Position numbers and translations under genes: made by a program. Positions 1 to 12,800 of a stretch of DNA of 64,000 bases are shown one piece after another; within the stretch, counting starts at the first letter, position 1, and each line of letters begins with the position of its first letter. Origin of the DNA: Synanceia verrucosa (lineage: Eukaryota; Chordata; Actinopteri; Perciformes; Synanceiidae); assembly GCA_029721515.1 (NCBI GenBank), contig CM056562.1:15223335-15287334 (forward strand). The letters run 5' to 3'. Below the pieces are notes generated by a model. That model saw only the letters and a program-made list of their open reading frames with translations, was not told the origin of the DNA and did no database searches.

Positions 1-382
1 TTGTTAAAAGGTCACTTCTTTACTGGCTGCTGAAATATTGCAGAGCTATCATAACCATGTGTGCTGTAGTAGAGATTGGCCTTTTCCAGTAATTTTGTAG
101 TGCACACAGAGATTCTCTAGAATATCGTCCTGAAAAGTGTATGTATGTGAGGATATGTTTCTTCTGGGTAGCTGGTGTGTGAGTATTATTGTCTCCATCC
201 TTCAAAACTGGTCAGTGAGTAGAATACGATCAGCCCTGGAAACATTCGTAATTGGTATTTAACCTCCTACTGAACTACGACTGCTCTCACAAATCAGGAC
301 AAATAGTGTCTATGTCTGACTCTCTAAGTCTTACTGTGACCGTCTTTCCATGTTTTCCTGCCAGTTAAAAATACAGTGTTAA

Positions 383-448
<66 letters not shown>

Positions 449-1400
449 ATAATGAAAGGAAACAATGACAATTGATTTTTCACCCAGATCTTCCCTTTGC
501 CTCTGTGAGGAATGATCATGTTTAGCTGTATATTTTCTAGTTGTAACAATTTCAAACCATATGTTAAGACTGTAAGCATTTTTCCCTGAGCTTATTTTTC
601 AGCAGTGCAGTATGTAGTTTTACAGCTGCTTTTCCACATGACGTGGACATGTATGGACAGAACAGGCGCTGTTAGCGGTACAGAGCAGCAATGTCTAAAA
701 GTGAGCCATTCACTGGTATTTCATCAGCGCCAAACAACTCAATCCCTGCCCCTTTAGTGCTTAGTTGCTGAAAAATAGGTAAGAACTATATGCTAATAAT
801 CAATGCAAAACAAGCATCACCGGAGTTTTGAGGCTGGCACTAATATCGTTTAATAATATCATTAATTCATAACATGAACAACATACAGAAACCTCACACA
901 TTTTTTTTTTTTAAATTTGTGACAGTAGTAGTCTCATATACAGTAAGCTACTTATATCTTAAATAAGGAATCTTTCACTTATAATGTAATATCCAGAAAA
1001 TTTATGTCCACAGTTTAAAAGTATAATTCAATTGTGTACTGTTGACTATAAACAAACATCAACGTTTTTATCTGAAGTACAGTGTGGCTGGTGAGCATGC
1101 ATGTTTGCAGTCAGCTCATAGTTTCTGTCTTTTGATCTTCTGGCCATTGAACTCTCTGTAGATTAGGCTGGTCAGTGACCTGACCAAATAAATACTGCTG
1201 TTGGATTTCAGCAGTTATCAAACCAGTTTGATTTCGTGGAATCGTTTTTTTCTGTTTCTGAGTCCTTGATAGAGCGATAAGAAACAGTCACATGTCAGGT
1301 TCACCTGGTTCTACAGGTTGAACAAAGGTACAGGCTGGTATGGCTGGAATATACATTTTGATAGTGAAAGTGTCAAAGTCAAAGTCTAGGGGGTCAATTC
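1..1400. other. No gene seen; upstream or first intron of tmem150a
   Basis: No exon-like open frame with splice signals and recognisable protein was found here on either strand. The stretch is AT-rich and holds a GT/GA microsatellite. It most likely belongs to the intron that separates the missing first coding exon of tmem150a from the exon at 1953. Confidence 0.5.
386..448. repeat. (TG)n(GA)n compound microsatellite
   Basis: About 25 TG units run directly into seven GA units. The open frame that crosses it on the minus strand is only a poly-TH translation of the repeat. Confidence 0.95.
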
Positions 1401-1414
1401 AAAAACCATACATA

Positions 1415-1782
1415 CAGTCGTGGTCAAAAGTTTACATACACTTGTAAAGAACATAATGTCATGGCTCTACTCATGATCACTCACAAGAAGTTAAGAGGCC
1501 ATGCTATGAAGCTCATTTCATTGACACAACTTTCTAAGTCACCAAATTGCTAATTCATGTTGCTGTATATATATTTTTGACCCAGCAGATTTGGTCACAT
1601 TTTCAGTTGACCCATAATAAAGTCATAAAGAACCAAACTTCATGAATGTTTTTTGTGACAAAGAAGTATCTGTTCCAATCACTCTATCAGAGAAAAATCA
1701 GAGTTGTAGAGATAACTGGAAACTGAAGAGAGCCACAACATTTTGTTCTTTACAAATGTATGTAAACTTTTGACCGTGACTG
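1415..1782. mobile_element. Tc1-like MITE with intact inverted ends
   Basis: The left end reads CAGTCGTGGTCAAAAGTTTA and the right end is its near-perfect inverted copy, TAAACTTTTGACCGTGACTG. The repeat extends inward through CATACA(C/T)TTGTAAAGAAC. TA dinucleotides flank both ends (1413-1414 and 1783-1784), as expected for Tc1/mariner target duplications. The 368-bp interior has no transposase frame, so this is a non-autonomous element. Confidence 0.85.
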
Positions 1783-1952
1783 TATGACATGAACTGCCTC
1801 CACTCTGATATCATTTGGTAAATATTTGGAGATTTAAAAATCATTTCTTATTCTGAATTATTCACTCACTGAGTCACTTTTGGATGTCACTGTAATCACA
1901 AAATACCTAAACGGTTGCCTTTTGTTTTGGCTGATCCTGCTGTCTCTCTTAG

Positions 1953-4009
1953 GTACGCCATGGCCCTCTACAATCAACATGTCTGCCCTGTGGATAACTG
2001 GTATGTTGTTTAATCTGTCCTGTATTTGGCTTCATCAAACCTCTGATGCGCACTACACACACATCACACATCACACAATCATTCCTTACACTCTTTTGAT
2101 TTGTCATTGTCAGTGTTATTTCCTCCCAGTCTTTGCTCTGTTAGTACATTAGACTATAGGATTATTTACTAGTTGGTCACTTCACAAATGTTCAAAAGAC
2201 CCCAGACCCATGTAAACCGCATTACGAGGGCTCATGTCGAGGTGTCTCTGAGCAAGACACCGAACCTCTAACTGCTCCTGTTGGGTCGTGGTTAGTGCCT
2301 TGCATGGCAGCTTCCGCCAACAGTGTGTGAATGTGTGTGTGAATGGGTGAATGTGATGTATACTGTAAATGCTTTGGGTATCGTTGCAGGTATAGTAAAG
2401 TGCTATATAAATACAGACATTTACCATTACGTTCCTGTAGATCTAAACTATGATTTAACGTTTTTCATTGTCGTGAGTAACTTCCTTTGCTCTGGATGCT
2501 GCATTTGTTTGGAGCAAGCTGAGTTTAATGTCTACCAGCAGAGCTACTGTTTGATGATACTGCCACTTTCACTCAGCAACCCTGAAGACAAAAGAAAGCT
2601 GGTTGTGACCCCACAACATAGCACTCAAACATAAAAGTTGTAATCAATGTTACACAAATTAGATATTTATTCCAGACTAATAATACTTGATGATGATGAT
2701 GATAATAATCAGAAAGGTCTGTGGCTTGTGTATGTCTGACGTTGTTTCCACACCTTAAAATATATGTGGTTATTCTCTATATGTGTGTCTTTGAATGTTA
2801 ACTTACCTTCTGTTTGTGTGTGCACCCGTCTGCATGCATGTTTGATGTTCCAGGTTGTACAACCAGTCATGTGAAGAGGATCTGTATTTGCAGAGTGGGC
2901 CGACCTTGTGCTGCACGCTGGACAATGTTCCTCTCATCAGGTCAGTGACAGAGACTCCCAACCTGAACCCAACTTACCTCTCTCTGTGTCTTTTCTGTCT
3001 CTTTGTTTCTAGTTTCTGTCTGGTGATTAAAAACAGGAACACTGTCCCATTGTTTTTATGTGACCCCTGTCAGCACGTTGTTGACATAAAGCGCCTGAGC
3101 TTGAAGGAGACAGTTCTTCTGTGTGTGTGTGCGTGCGTATGCGTGTGGGCGTGCACATTCTGAAAATAACTCTGGGTTCAGATATCCTGCCTGCCACCGT
3201 GGCAGTTCAGAGGCAAAGCATGGTCTGCACTTCACCATGTAAACACACACAGAAAGGCGTCGTCTTACATTTGGGAGGAAATCAAGACACTCCCGCTCTT
3301 TTGTTTTAGCTATTTGTCCTACTGAGCTTTGAACTTCAAAGGCCTCATGTAGATTGTTAAAACTAGGGTTTGTATGAAAATCTTGAGAAAATGCAAATAA
3401 ATCACTGCTTATATTTTTATAATTATATCTAAATGCAATGACCATGATCATGGCATTTATTATATTGCCCTTAAACTATATGTGCAGCTACAGATTAACA
3501 AATAGTTTTAGAAATGTCTAAATGTTGCAGCAATATTTATATTAAGTTCACACATACATCACATGCCGCTACATTACCATAGAGTAGTTTTACTAAATCA
3601 TCAGTGCAATAATTTGCTGAATTTTATGTTTTCATCAGTGTACTGAAGAATGTGTGTGTGACTGTAGTCAGCTGAGAAGGCTTTGGCTTCACAGGCAGCA
3701 GGAGCACAGACAGCCTGTGTTGACGGTATCCTGCCTTCCCATTCCTAGAGAAGAGTATGCAGAAGGTAAAAAGTCAAAGGCTTAATGATGGGGTATGAGC
3801 AAGGGTGCCCCCCCATCTCTAACTATAAGCTGTGCTGAACTGAGGGGAATCTGTGGTCCTGTGTGATGTGTAGTGGGAGTAGGTTGATTCACAGTTTTTA
3901 TTCATTTGTGCTCTTTCTTGCAGCAAATGTGGAACTCTTCCCCCTGAGAGCTGCTTCTTCAGCCTTATCTGCAGCACAGGCTCATTCATGGGTAAGGCAT
4001 CATGTGCGT

Positions 4010-4050
<41 letters not shown>

Positions 4051-7000
4051 GGCAACTACAAAATGCAGGAAAATAGTGCAAATAGTGACACAAATTATGT
4101 GTTTTCATCTGACTAAATCCGATGTTATATGTAGAAAGTACTAAATGTAGTTGTTTTGAATAACTATTTTATTTATGTTGAAACTGTAGGATAGTGTTTT
4201 GTTGCCCTTTAGGGAAACAAAATTTGCTGGTGCTGTGCAAAATCTGCAACCACACTGACCACAGAACCCGAGAAAATCTTGCATGTGGCCATTTTGAATG
4301 AAATGGGGAATAGAAAGGATGACAAATTTCACTCCAGAATGCGTTCATACAGAATCATATGCAAACGTTGAAGCATGTATTTCCATAGGCACGAGGAAAA
4401 CAAGCTTGATAATGTAGGAACTGAGCTCCCATGTGCTGGTCTGTATATTTTTTTGTGAGTCTACACGTGCTGTTCCCTGCATTAAATGGTGGGTCTGACT
4501 GCACTGATCTAGTTAATGTTTCCCAGCTGTGGTTCAGACGGGTTCTTTGTGTGATTGTCTGACTTTGGACCCGTTGCTTGATACATCTGAGAGGGAGGCA
4601 GTGAAAAATCTATGATGAGACACTGTTCCTTATAGATTAAAAATAAGCTGTATGCTGTGTGTTGTGGGAATCCAAATTACAGCTCTGGTCTTTGCCTGTG
4701 ACAAGAATGTGGGAGCCTTTTTATGTGTGTGGGACTACACATAGTATGCTGTGCTTGGGACCAGCTCTTTGCAGCTCAGTGTAAAAAAAAAAAAAATTAA
4801 AAAAAATCTAGCATTTGAGCAGCACTGTTTGCCAACCATGACCCCTGGACCGCAGTAGGTCAGCCTGTCAACCTTATGTACACAGAGGTATTTATGTAAG
4901 AGGGAGAGCTTTGGGTCTAAGCTGTGCCATGATTGTACAGTTATGAATACAAAAATGCAGACAGATCAATTCAGAAAAAGTGTTTTTATGGCAGTCAAAC
5001 AATGTGGCATCTCAGGGTTACGTATATCGCTCAATATATCACATTTCCTGTTACCACTGTTGGCTCCATTGTTCGCTCAGGTTGACAGTCATGTCTGACT
5101 CAATTTAGGTGTAATTCTGTTGTAGCGTTCTGGTCCACTGTGTTTACCTACAGAGCTGCCATCACTGCTTACATGATGTGTGAGCGAAGTAGCTCTAAAG
5201 TCAGTCCAGTTTCAAATTGGGACGTTTTAAAAAATTAAAGTGCCTGCACAAACTATGGAGTGGTGACACGGTGGTGTTGATGCTTATTTGTTACTTATCC
5301 AATAGTATGACAAGTCTGCCATAAGGTAACATCTGCTAAGATATCAGCCTGGCTGATCTGTCTGTCCAGCTCTAAACTGAAATTAAACTGCACCTGTTGT
5401 TTACAGAAATATGATCTGCTCTTCCCTTGCAAAACACCGAAGATTGCAACATATCCTGTGCAAAAACTGACCTTAAGCACTTGTTCCCCATCCATCAGTT
5501 TTATGAAAGTCAGTTTCAGGCAGGCATGTAATATCTCAGCTACTTGTTTTCTTAATTTGCCCATTTTGTGTAGTATAGTGATTTTCACAAAAACTACCAT
5601 TAAAAACTACATTATATTTAGGCTTAAGTGAAGCTGCGTTCTTTTCTTCAATTTTCTCCTCCATTTGCTGCCTCCTTGTTGGTTTTAATTATACTATCAC
5701 CATACAATTAGTCTGAACATGGCATTTGTTAATATCTGCTGTAAAGGAAGTTATTGTGGCTCTACAAACTAGGTTAAGTTCATGTGGCATGTAGCAATAC
5801 AATGAGCTATTGTAAATAATCCACGCTTAACTTCTTAGCCTATTGATTTATGTCTTACTTTGTGCCTGCTACAGTTGGATCAGAGGTTTACTCCTATTAG
5901 GGATAACATGGACTCAATGAACTGTATATTGCCTCATAATTGTACTTCTCGTTTTTTATCCCAGTTCCCACCTCTGTGCCAGAGTACACACACAGTGTTT
6001 CAAAGACAATGCAGGTATTCTTTCTCAGGATACCTCCTGTGGGAGAGAATGCAGTCTGGAGTTTGGCTTGAAACGTACCTCCTTGTGGGGACAGCGGGGT
6101 TTGTTTTAACTGTGAGGTGTGGTGTGGCTGATGTGACTTTTGTGGGAATATACACCGTTAGTCAGCGTCTATGTGTGAATTCAAAAGGGTTGTGCATCTG
6201 TCAGTATGTCTACGCTGTTGTGAAGTAAACACTTGGCTTCCTGGGCTCAGTCCAAAGGGTGGGGTCTCTTTGGGACACTGGCATTATATAAATGTATTCC
6301 TGTTGTTGAGCTGTCAGACAACAGCTTGGCCGGACCATCCGCAGCCAGGTGGAGGTCAACTGTGCTGCTTACTCATCAGACATGTAACCTTTACGCTGTA
6401 GGAACCTGTGACCCCTCAGCAGAACTGGTGTGCATTAGAGTGCACAGAATAAAAGCTGAACATGAAGGATGTCTTCATAGAGACTGATTCAATTGTTTGT
6501 TGCCTCATCAACCGCAGTTTGTTTCAGTGCGTTCAAAAAGAAAACATAGTCACACATATGCAAATACAGCAAAAGCACACTGCCATAATTATGATAATGA
6601 AACCTTACAATAAATACAATAGTGTGACAACATCACACTCTTGGTGAAGTGTTTAGGATGCAGATTTTTGCTGGATAAGTGCTGTTGTAGGAGCTAGATG
6701 TTCTTGTGTGAATACTGCGTATGCAGGTATAAGACTTCCTTCCGCATCTTTAGCCTTCAGGCCTAGCTTTCATCATTTCTGGGTAACTGCTAAATGCCAG
6801 CAAGTTTTAACATGCCCATTCATAATGATGAAATAGTAATTTTGTTGAACTGGGAAAGCCGGCAGCCAGTCTGCAGTAGAGAGACAGAGATGCCATAATC
6901 TAATGAAATAAACTGCAGTTGACTGTCTTGTCCTTTCAGTCATACAATGTGTTCTCCATTTATTTAAAAAAAAAAACAAAAAAAAAACAAAAAACAAAGA

Positions 7001-8690
7001 CAAGATTGTTTCTGAGCCTGGAGACACTGCTGTTTGTTTTTCCAAGATTGCAACTGAAATCACTGCGATGATTCTAGTGAGGGAACAGAGAGAAACACAA
7101 ACAGTCACAAGGTCGGGCTAAAGGAACTGAACAAATAGTTTTCTAATATTATATAATGATATCTACTGTATTAGCTTCAGATAGATGTCCAGTATATATT
7201 ACACCTGTTGTGTGTTGTCCTGCTGTATAGGATTGGCTTTTTTTTTTTTTAATCTTAATTGATTGCAAAGCGTCATTGATTTATTTACATGCTGTGTTTT
7301 TATGAAAATTGCACATAATTAAGCAAAATCTTCCTCAGATTACACTGATCCTAAATACTAAAAACCCATGTTAGGATATGATTTAACAGTAAAATTATTA
7401 AAAAACTGAAATGCTTTTCACATTTTATTAAAACTTTAAACCTATTATAGTAAGGTTTGGTATATACTAATAAGGTAAATATACTCTTTTTTGCAGTTAG
7501 CACAAGAAAGTCATGAACTTAAACATTTTACAGGAACATACTCAAAACATCTCAACATTTATATACGTGGTTATATTTGACTGTGGAACAGTAGTCTCCA
7601 CATGGAGACGCTGGCTTTGAGCCAGGCAGGCCACCGCATATCCAAACTCTGACTAGTGGAGACAAAGCTTGACATTGTTAAGTCCTGCACTGATGTTTTC
7701 CTCTCCTCGCCGTGACCAAGGTTTCCATTTTTATTCTCTGCTGGCAGCACAGACTGTCTCGTACAGTCTTACAGTCTCTTACACACATGGTGACAGATTT
7801 AAGACAACAGTTTAGTCTCTGAGACAATATATTGGCTTCAGGTCAAGACATGAGGGGCTCCTTGTCCCCCTCTAATTCTCTCAGCCTCCTCTTTTCTACT
7901 CACCCCCTACTTTAGCCGTGAGGAGCTAACAAAGAGAAACCAAGCGGGGGTCAGCTCCTCATTGCACCAACAATACCCCCAGTCACAGCCTATTAGCACA
8001 TCAGCAGTCATCTGTCCTATGTACTGTACTTGTTTCCCCTTGCCTTTGAATCTTATGCAAGACTCAGACCAACCCCCACCCGTTTAGCGTCCTCTCTTTC
8101 CCGCCATTTCCTGCCTCACAGATTCCAGAGATATTCAGCTTTGACTGATTTTTTTAATCAGCTTTCAAGGAAGTTGTGTGTTTTTTGGCTAAGCGAGGTG
8201 TGCAAGTGTTTTAAATTTAAATTGAAGCCAGACAGGCAATGTGAAGTAATAGCACATAATACCAATAGTGTGCAGGGTACTTTCCCAGAATAAGCGCAAA
8301 CTTTTCTTCCTTTCTTGCAACATCTCACTATTGTACAAGTTGATTTTAATGTGTTATTATTAGCTGAACAGTCATCATAACTGACTCACCCTCTATCTCT
8401 TTATGTGTCTCTCATTCTGTAGTTATGGTGATTGTGCTGCTCCGCTATGCTCACGTCATTGAGAAGCACCAAAACTGTGTTCTCAACACGGCAAGTCTGT
8501 CCACAGGCTGGATCTGTGCTGCTGGACTCATCATGGTGGGCAACTTCCAGGTACGTTCATCCAGCTCACTTTCATCACATGCAGTAACAACATTTACAGT
8601 AGATGATGAGGAACATCTGACACAGTATTAGCAGAAAAGCTATATGATTCAATGATGACAGGAAGTAAGTAATGATATCCCATGAGACCG

Positions 8691-8722
<32 letters not shown>

Positions 8723-9842
8723 TGTGTGTGTGTGTGTGTGTGCGTGAGCATGCATGTGTGTGTGTGAGACAAACCATTATATAGAAATATTAAGCTGGTC
8801 TATAATAAACTGTTAAAACACAATTAGATCTACAGTGACTAGTTGATTAATGGATTATTTAACCATTTTGATAATTGATTCATTGTTAAGGCTTCAGTGT
8901 TAGAATTTGGTACTTTTTGTGATCTCTGGTAAGATAACGTAAACTTTGGTTAAATACCATTATGATGGGGGTTTTTCCACTGTTTTCTGGTATTTCATAG
9001 AGCAAATGATTTGTTGTGTCATGTCATTGTGTCTCACAGTGACATTCAGGTCTGTTAGTGATTCTACTTCTTTATTTTGCTCTTTTCTTCCCCTGTTGAA
9101 GCATTGCCTTCCCTCTCTCTCTATCAACCCTTGTATTTCAGAGTAAATCTGCATTAATGTATTAATGTGCTACTGCTGCACTGCTCTGTCTGGTAGATAA
9201 ACAGATGATTCCTTCCCTGTTGATGTTTGTTCTTTGGAAAAGAATTTGTTGAAGTATAAATATTTGGAGCTTTGGCTGGATGCCTGGACTGAGTGTATGT
9301 AGGAGAGAGCGCAGAGTAGAGACATATTTGGTATTTTATGTTTAAAAAAAAAAAAAAAAAAAGAAGAAGCACAAAATAGACACAGTTTGGTTTCTGATGA
9401 AGGGCTGGACATATCTGTGAAATGATGTTGTCATTCTGGTTTTGTCCTTCAACGTTTAAAATATTGGTAAATCATTTACAGTTGACAGGAAATAATGGGT
9501 GAGAGACAAGGAGGTAGAAGACAGGATGAAAACACATTTCATTATAAAATAGATTAGATAGAATTTTTCACTTTAACATCATTCATCACCCATCATCGTA
9601 CATTCATTCATCATTTAATAGAAGACTCTATAAAATCTTACACCCATACATCTGGTCTGAAATATGAATAAAAAGTGTGTTTTTATGCTGTGAGGCTGTG
9701 AGTGTGTTTTTATGCTGCATCCTTGATATGTTGCATAATTGACTTATGTCCTCTCCTCTTGAATAGTTTTTATGCGCTTATTCATTGGTGTAAGATGGTT
9801 TGGTTTTTTATGAGAAGTGACTGTAGTGTTAAATGTTTATCC

Positions 9843-9880
<38 letters not shown>

Positions 9881-12800
9881 TTACTGTTTTTTTAAAGATT
9901 GGTTTGTGGGCTATTTTGCCTTCATAGTGACATATTGTAGTCATGAAGGGGGGGATGACATGCAGTTCAGCCTCGGTACATGCTATGAGACACCTTATAC
10001 AGGAGTGCTGATCCTGTATGTCAGGTGACTCATGTGTGGTAGAGATAGGAATGAACTTCACTGTTTTCTGTGGATGGCATGGCGTCTTAGTGTTCACTGT
10101 GTGATGAAGCGGAAGATGAAGAAGATGAATCGCTTGACATGTGTGGAGCAGGTGTGCGGCATCAGTTTGTCTGAGACTTAAGGTCGTCTCCACCTTTTTC
10201 CCGCTTCTCCTTCGGGGCCTTTGCGCTGCAGAAGTGGGAGGAATTATACTGGAAGAGCCAGGAGGAAGTGAGTCATTGAGTCTGGCCCTGCAAGGAGAGG
10301 AGCTGGGCGGGTAGCAGAGGCCTCCTCTATAACTGATCACAGACCTGAGCGCAGCCACTCGTTCTATCTATCTATCTATCATATCTTATAGTCATGGATA
10401 TCCCAGTGGGATGGAGGTAGACATGTCACTGATGGTGAATATACTGTTAAACCACATGACAGAATTGAACTCATGCTGGCAAAATGAAGGGCAGCCCCAA
10501 AAAGTATGAGCACAGCATCTCACAGGCTAACACCACAAACAAGCTGGAATCAGGAGAAAACTGCAGCCAAAATCTGAAGAACCCTGATGATCAAAGAGAA
10601 CGAAGGCAACGGCTGCAGTTTGTCTCTGTGGTGCGGTGCAACCACTGGGGCTTTTCCTGTCAGGTGGTCTGATGGTTTAGGCAGGGAAGCACATCAGAGT
10701 CCATAAGAGTGACACAGCTATGTCAAAAGCTGCCCTCAGGAAGGTTATAGAATGAAAGGCCTTCGTTGCCTTGTTGACGTTGTCTGAATATCGGATCCTA
10801 CCGTGCAAAAGCTTGTTCTCAGTCGAAAAAGTACAAATTGATGCTCTTCAGATAAAACTGGCCAAAATTGAGGAAATTAGCATATTTGCACTCCACACTG
10901 CATATTATGTTATCATTTAGAATAAGATTGGATATATGGAGTCCAATGCAGTGCCTTCCATCTTAAGCCTTAGTCATGTGTAAAAGCTGTGTAATGTACA
11001 TAATGACAGCTTGGGTGATTCTTAACATTTTTTGCCCACAAATAAATAAATATATTAAAGGCTTCATATGCAGGATCCCTCTTTTTGTATGTTGATTTTG
11101 CAGTAGTTGGTGGTGGTGGTGGTGGTGAAACTTTCTGTTATAGATTTTTGGAGGAGTTTGTTACAGCAGATGTTTTAAACGGTTGGAAGTCTAAAGTTTC
11201 AGTTTCCAGAAAGTGAAAGCTGTGTCTGATGTAAAGCTGGGTGTCAGTTAGTCTTGTCCACACACTCTCACACCCCTTATCAATGAGTCAAACACTTAAC
11301 ACACAAACACTTACATGGACAAATACTGCAGAGAAACGTGACAGAGGAGTACTGTCATATTTTCTAACCATTGGTGCCACACTTTAATTAACAGATGCAC
11401 ACACTCTGGTGACTTTTGGAGCATTTCAGCAGTGACAGATGAAGGCAGATGTTCACATGTGGCCATAATGAGTGCTTCCCGCATATGGCTGTACTGTTTC
11501 TTCATTCTGTCTCACTGCTTCTGCTGCCACATTTCAGTCCACCTCACTGCTCTCCCCTTCCATCTATTTTTCCTTCCCCTTACCGTTACTGTCGCTAACC
11601 CACGTTGTTGTGACAGCACATAGTTCTCTTAAGTGTGAAAACATACATTAAGTAGAACAGCAAAGGTGTACTTAATGTGTCATTAAGCCATATGGAAGAC
11701 TGCAATTAGTTTTCGAATCTAGGACACCAGGAGACCAAACACACAGCACAGACCACCAGATTATTTTCATTACTGATTAATCTGCCAGCCCTCTCTGTTC
11801 TATCAAGTTTCAGAAAATTGTGAAAAATGTCCCAAAAAGACATACTGTATTCAGATTGCTTATTTTTTCCAAACGTTATTCCAAAATCCAAAGATATTTA
11901 GTTTTCAATCACTTCAGACAAACACGAGCAGCAAATCCTCACAGTGGAGTGTCTGGAACTGGGTAATGTTCTGCACAACATCCGTTACAACAAGATGGTG
12001 CCAGGAGAATCAAAGCATATGGTTGCTGTTTCTGTGTTTTTCCATTACTGAGAGTAGTGAGTAACAGACTGGCAGCATGACAGCAGTCAGACCCCCACTC
12101 TGCCAGTTGGTGTAGTTACAGGAGATGCTGGGACGATGCAGCAGAAGACATGTTTTTGTAATTGTAATAATTTGTAATAATTAAATGCACTTGAAGAAAA
12201 GGCAGATCTAAGAGAGGAAAAAAGTATTTCTGTGTGTGCTTTTTAATATGGAAATTGTCTGGAAGTCTTACTGTGTCACAGTCACTATCTTGCTGCACAA
12301 GAACGTTCATTTTGTTCTCACCGGGTCAGTGGACAAATGGCTTAGAAGCCAAAACTAAATAACTTCTGGGCTCTAATGATCACTAAGAGTTACATGGTGC
12401 AGAGGGACATTGCTGTTCCAAACACACAGCTTCAGCCGTGTCATTCATTGTCATCTATCTATTATCCTGCCAGTCAGATTAGTATTTCTCAGTACATCTG
12501 AGCTCTGTGTGGATCCTGCAGTGGGAGCTGCAGTCACATGCTGCTGAGCAGCTCTTTTGTGTATTGTTTCTTATCGTTCTTGTGACCAGCAGGGATAAGG
12601 AGGCGTTCTGTCACATCGCTTGCCTCTGCTGCTGCACTTCATATCACCCTTATTAAAAGAAGTCAAGAAGAACTCATTGAATAATCAGTGTCAACAGCTT
12701 GATGCAGAAGCTCTGTGTTTTTCAGTGTAATTTTGTCTGTTCTATTTTTAATGTAACCCCTGTTTCTCCCTCTTCCTCTCTCCTTTCTCCTTTGTCTATA

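Noticed and set aside
379..579. Minus-strand poly-TH protein
   Set aside because: It is the translation of a (CA)n microsatellite. The same applies to frames at 3819-4055, 8575-8772 and 63466-63654.
9837..10358. Minus-strand 173-codon frame in a tmem150a intron
   Set aside because: It contains the (AT)n repeat (YIYIYIY) and no known domain, and lies within an intron of a confidently placed gene.
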